From contig JANUWF010001218.1 of assembly GCA_026120185.1 (NCBI GenBank), forward strand, positions 2,356,001 through 2,420,000: a stretch of 64,000 bases of DNA, read 5' to 3'. Positions 60,741 to 64,000 of the stretch are shown in pieces. The DNA comes from Voacanga thouarsii. Taxonomy: Eukaryota; Streptophyta; Magnoliopsida; Gentianales; Apocynaceae. How positions within the stretch are numbered: the first letter of the stretch is position 1; every line of letters starts with the position of its first letter. The notes beneath the pieces are model-generated. The model did no database searches. It was not told where the DNA came from and saw nothing but the letters and a program-made list of their open reading frames with translations. Made by a program: the position numbers and the translations under genes.

Positions 60741-62259
60741 TCGAAGGAATCAATATGCGTTCAAAGCATCCTCTATTCTTTATAAAATCCCAGCACATGC
60801 CTTCGGACTTCGTTGCCTAATAGTTATGATTTTATTAATTATTTGGCCTTTATTTATTTATTTTTTTGCATACATGTTTGACAATCTCTCTTGTTATTTC
60901 TGTATCGTAATAACGATGTGAATGTATTCGCCAAAGGAAGAATATTTGAAGGCCCTAAAGCAAGAGAATGTTCATAGGAAGAGTAAAAAAGCAAAGGTAA
61001 ATGGCTTTTTTATTTGAGGAATGCCATGGTAAAAGTGAACTAATGCTTCTTTCCTTTTCTCTTTTACTGCTACTTTCTTGAGGGTTTTCTATTGGAAAAG
61101 GAAAGAAGGAAACAAAAGTGTGTTTGAAGACTTGTGTAGCTGCTCTACATCCGTGTGGCTCAATTTCAATATTTTTTGGTCCACAAACTTGCCTCAATGT
61201 ATAAAGTATCAATAGTCAACTTTGGTATTATTAATCGTTTAGGATATTACTACAACCTCCTACTTCTATAAATGGTATTCGTATGATTTTATACATTATT
61301 TTGATAAAGTGCTTAATTGTTGTGCTAAGTAATTACTTTCTAACATATTAAATGTAAAAGAATACATTTTGAATTTATAACTTATAACTAAGAGAGGAAT
61401 TGAAACCACTGGTGGATTTGGAATGAAGATCAAGCATTCGAGGAACATTAACACAATTTGCCGAAGCAAATACTTGGAAAAGTTTCCAAATTGGATAATA
61501 GCATTGAAAACAATGGAGAACAATGTGCAAGCCAATCTAAATTCAAAGGCATATAATAAAATATATGTAGAAGTTATTTCTTATTGCTAAATTCTTTTAT
61601 ATGGTGCAACATTTCATCAATTAGGTAATCAAAATGCAAATCTAATGGAAAAATAGAAATATATTTGACAAGCTAAGCAAAGTACCCAAAAATATGTGCT
61701 TTGGAAAAAATATGTGCGTTGGCTCTAGTCTCAATCGATTAATATAGTAGTATACGTTAAGGTTTTTTTTTTTCAAATTATGATTAATTTAAATTGATCT
61801 TTAAAAATATAGAAAAATATCAAAGAATGCTCTTAAATATAAAAAACATATGTTAAGAATGCTCTTTAGAAATATAAGTATGGCATTTTTTGGGGATCAA
61901 CAATGTTCTAAGCATTTTTTGGGGCCATGTTCGGTTTTTTGTCTTACAAAAACAATGCAAAATAATTTTTTGGGTTTTAACCCACATCTTTATTAATTTA
62001 GACCTCATTGGGTCTTGAAAGCATATATGTATGGCATTTTTTTGGGCCTTATACTTTTTGGGCTTAATAATGTTGTAAGTTTTTTCGGGCTGTGTTGGGC
62101 CTTATGGCTTACAAAACAATGTAAAATATTATTTTTTAGGCCTTAAACCATTTTCACGTTCAGTGAATTTTTAGTAACTCAATAAATGAATGCAAGAAAA
62201 ACTTGTAAAAAATATATGCATTTAGTGGCATACTCTACAACATTGAATAAAATTAATAT
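60741..62259. other. Intergenic with a local duplication
   Basis: 61855-62150 contains two diverged copies of a ~150-bp unit (GTATGGCATTTTTT, TTGGGCC, CTTACAAAA(A)CAATG(T/C)AAAATA). No gene is supported; short frames in 60950-61540 are not convincing. Confidence 0.5.
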
Positions 62260-64000
62260 ATATAGTAAATTGAAAGTACACAATAGTGTAAAATAAACTG
62301 TACATCATGCGATCTATGTCTCGTAGGGTCTGGATCGAATAGTGAGCGTGGGCCTACAACGTCTGCCTCTTCCAACATTTGCCTCCTCGGATGGCCCAGT
62401 GGCCTCTGAAGAAGCTGGATCCAGGACTGTCGGAAGGTAAATACGTGGTCATCTCCTTTACCAAACAGCCTAAATCCCACTCTCAAAGAATCAATAGCTT
62501 CTATACTAAGCTATATGGACGCTTGTGTTGCTATTTTTGGACCCTGGGTTGGAAGGTCATCTGTCTCCTCCTCGATCGATAGTAACAAGAAGCTAATGTC
62601 GAATATCAAATCCTCCGGAGTCGTACCACTGCCTTTCCAGATGGCCTAGCCTCATACTCGGGCCTAACCATAGATGCTCCCACCTCGAATTTTATGGATG
62701 ATTGTGGTGGAGGTAGCAGTAAGATGGGCACATCAGCCTCTAGCTCAACTGGCACCTCTACTGGGGTAATGCCATGGGCAACACAAGCCCGTCTACCTCC
62801 CCAGTGTTGGCCCAAGATAACCTGACCCTCAACCCATGCTCATGGACCTCTTTGCGTGGTCTGCTCTGGAATTGCCAATGTATCAGCCTCTAGCATGAGA
62901 CGTGTGTTTGAACGTGTAGGGTCAATCTCAACTGCAGTACGAGAAAGAGCACATATATCTCTGATCATCTCGTATGCTACCCGGAAATAAGAGTTAGCCT
63001 CATGCATAGCCACAATAGCAATGGAAATAGTTCTATGAAACCCATCCGACTGTAACACTCATAAAAAATAACAACATGACTCAGCTTTATTAATTGTAAT
63101 TTTTTTTAAAAAATAAAATATATTAATGAAAGTAACATGACTGCGGATCTCGAACTAGTCCCATAGTAGCCTGTGCGTCAACTTCTGGTGGGGATGGATT
63201 ACCAATCTGCCACCTAGTCTTCAATCGGAACCAAGGTAAGCAATTGACTTTACTCCAACCCCAGCCATGCCATACACGACTATCTGGCGACGTGAAGTCC
63301 ACATAATTATGAATGATGAATGGTGATGGGACTAGTCAGTCGTGTGATCTCTAGTCCCCATTGCATAATGTATTGTGACATGCTAAACTGTTGAAGTACG
63401 CAGTCAGAATAATAGAACTCCACGATGCCCCAACAAGTAAGTAGAGTCCGTGACTGCCAAATACTAAACCCCTCTATATATCAGACCGGTAAGAACTCTA
63501 GGTCTATATTTTTGTAAGGGCGCCAAATAAACTAATATAATTTTATATATTAGTACAAATATTAATACAAATGATAAAACGACATAAAATTATTCATACA
63601 TACTATTACTACCAAGTACTTACGTGATACTCTTGCATGGAGTCCAACTGGCTTTTTCTACGTAACTAGAACATGCGTGGATGTTCGATGTAGACATAAC
63701 CATACGTTCCACCTCGTACTGTATGGTGCAAGGGGAGCTATCTATTTGGGCTCAACCCTATCAGGCATAGGATAGGGATGTGCTCTCAAACCCCTAACTA
63801 CACAAGAAAAACACCATTTCGTTAATTGCAAACCATAAGACCTTTAACGAAACTGGAAGAAATAATTAACCTAAAGCAGAAGTATAGGACCACAAATCTC
63901 TCTTACGGAAGGGTCGGTTGCATCACAGAGGCATTTGTACATCTACGCAAGAGCCGCCCTACCCCAACTAAGCTGACCGCAAGAACTTAAATCCTTGAAG
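62260..64000 (-). pseudogene. Plant mobile domain (PMD) protein pseudogene, partial
   Basis: The minus strand, entering from the right edge, reads SCGQLSWGRAALA*MYKCLC then REICGPILLL (about 63850-63990), the WGGAALA-LY-LC-GGPLLLLQ hallmark of the plant mobile domain. RAHPYPMPDRVEP (about 63770) follows. After an AT-rich interruption (intron-like, 63520-63620) come WRPYKNIDLEFLPV, IWQSRTLLTCWGIVEFYY and CVLQQFSMSQYI (about 63370-63520), the second PMD half. C-terminal remnants at 62260-63060 include SYFRVAYEMIRDICA and a Pro-rich tail (VPILLLPPPQSS). PMD proteins are transposon-related (MAIN/MAIL family) and often associated with MULEs. Several stops and shifts show decay. The N-terminus lies outside the window. 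Confidence 0.82.

Overview
The window looks like nuclear DNA of an AT-rich eudicot. The evidence is GT-AG introns, plant-only protein families (DUF1262, an OCTOPUS/DUF740-like protein, a plastid-type DUF2232 membrane protein, plant mobile domain), plant transposon classes (Ty1/copia, CACTA, hAT and Stowaway MITEs, Helitron, MULE) and no bacterial gene organisation. Species is not identifiable by eye. Two genes look fully intact: an eight-exon DUF2232-type membrane protein (30163-33556, minus) and a single-exon OCTOPUS/DUF740-like protein (40338-41594, plus). A third host gene, a two-exon DUF1262 gene (13239-14748, minus), is intact except for one lost base in an A-run, so it is either a young pseudogene or an assembly error.

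Layout. 1-236: end of a CACTA transposon abutting a decayed copia element (240-3660). 3690-5540: dispersed repeat, GC-rich repeat, Stowaway MITE and long microsatellites. 5541-8540: two tandem ~1.5 kb units, each with a reverse-oriented 3' fragment of the OCTOPUS-like gene cut off by a Stowaway-like MITE. 8520-8885: a copy of the 3' end of the DUF1262 gene. 9910-10550: second copy of the dispersed repeat. 12260-12741: hAT MITE with a perfect 8-bp target duplication. 13239-14748: DUF1262 gene. 14900-17053: Helitron-like segment carrying fragments of a MON2 homologue and a RING-finger gene. 17570-18460: LTR-like block. 18629-22700: decayed copia A. 22808-28384: copia B, complete with LTRs. 28385-30160: degenerate repeats.

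30163-33556: DUF2232 gene. 33557-40337: mostly AT-rich intergenic DNA. 40338-41594: OCTOPUS-like gene. 42120-43020: third copy of the dispersed repeat, with a ~360 bp ATT tract. 45375-46793: second DUF1262 copy, clearly a pseudogene. 47930-50460: MULE transposase pseudogene. 50949-60547: copia C, 9.6 kb with ~2.1 kb LTRs and a perfect 5-bp target duplication, inserted into a tandem array. 62260-64000 (continues beyond the window): plant mobile domain pseudogene.

The genes do not form a pathway. The main theme is transposition, gene-fragment capture and local duplication: parts of two host gene families (OCTOPUS-like and DUF1262) recur at 5.5-8.9, 13-15, 40-42 and 45-47 kb, and a Helitron has joined fragments of two unrelated genes. 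Exact ends of decayed elements, the 5' end of the Helitron and lineage names are inferences by eye.
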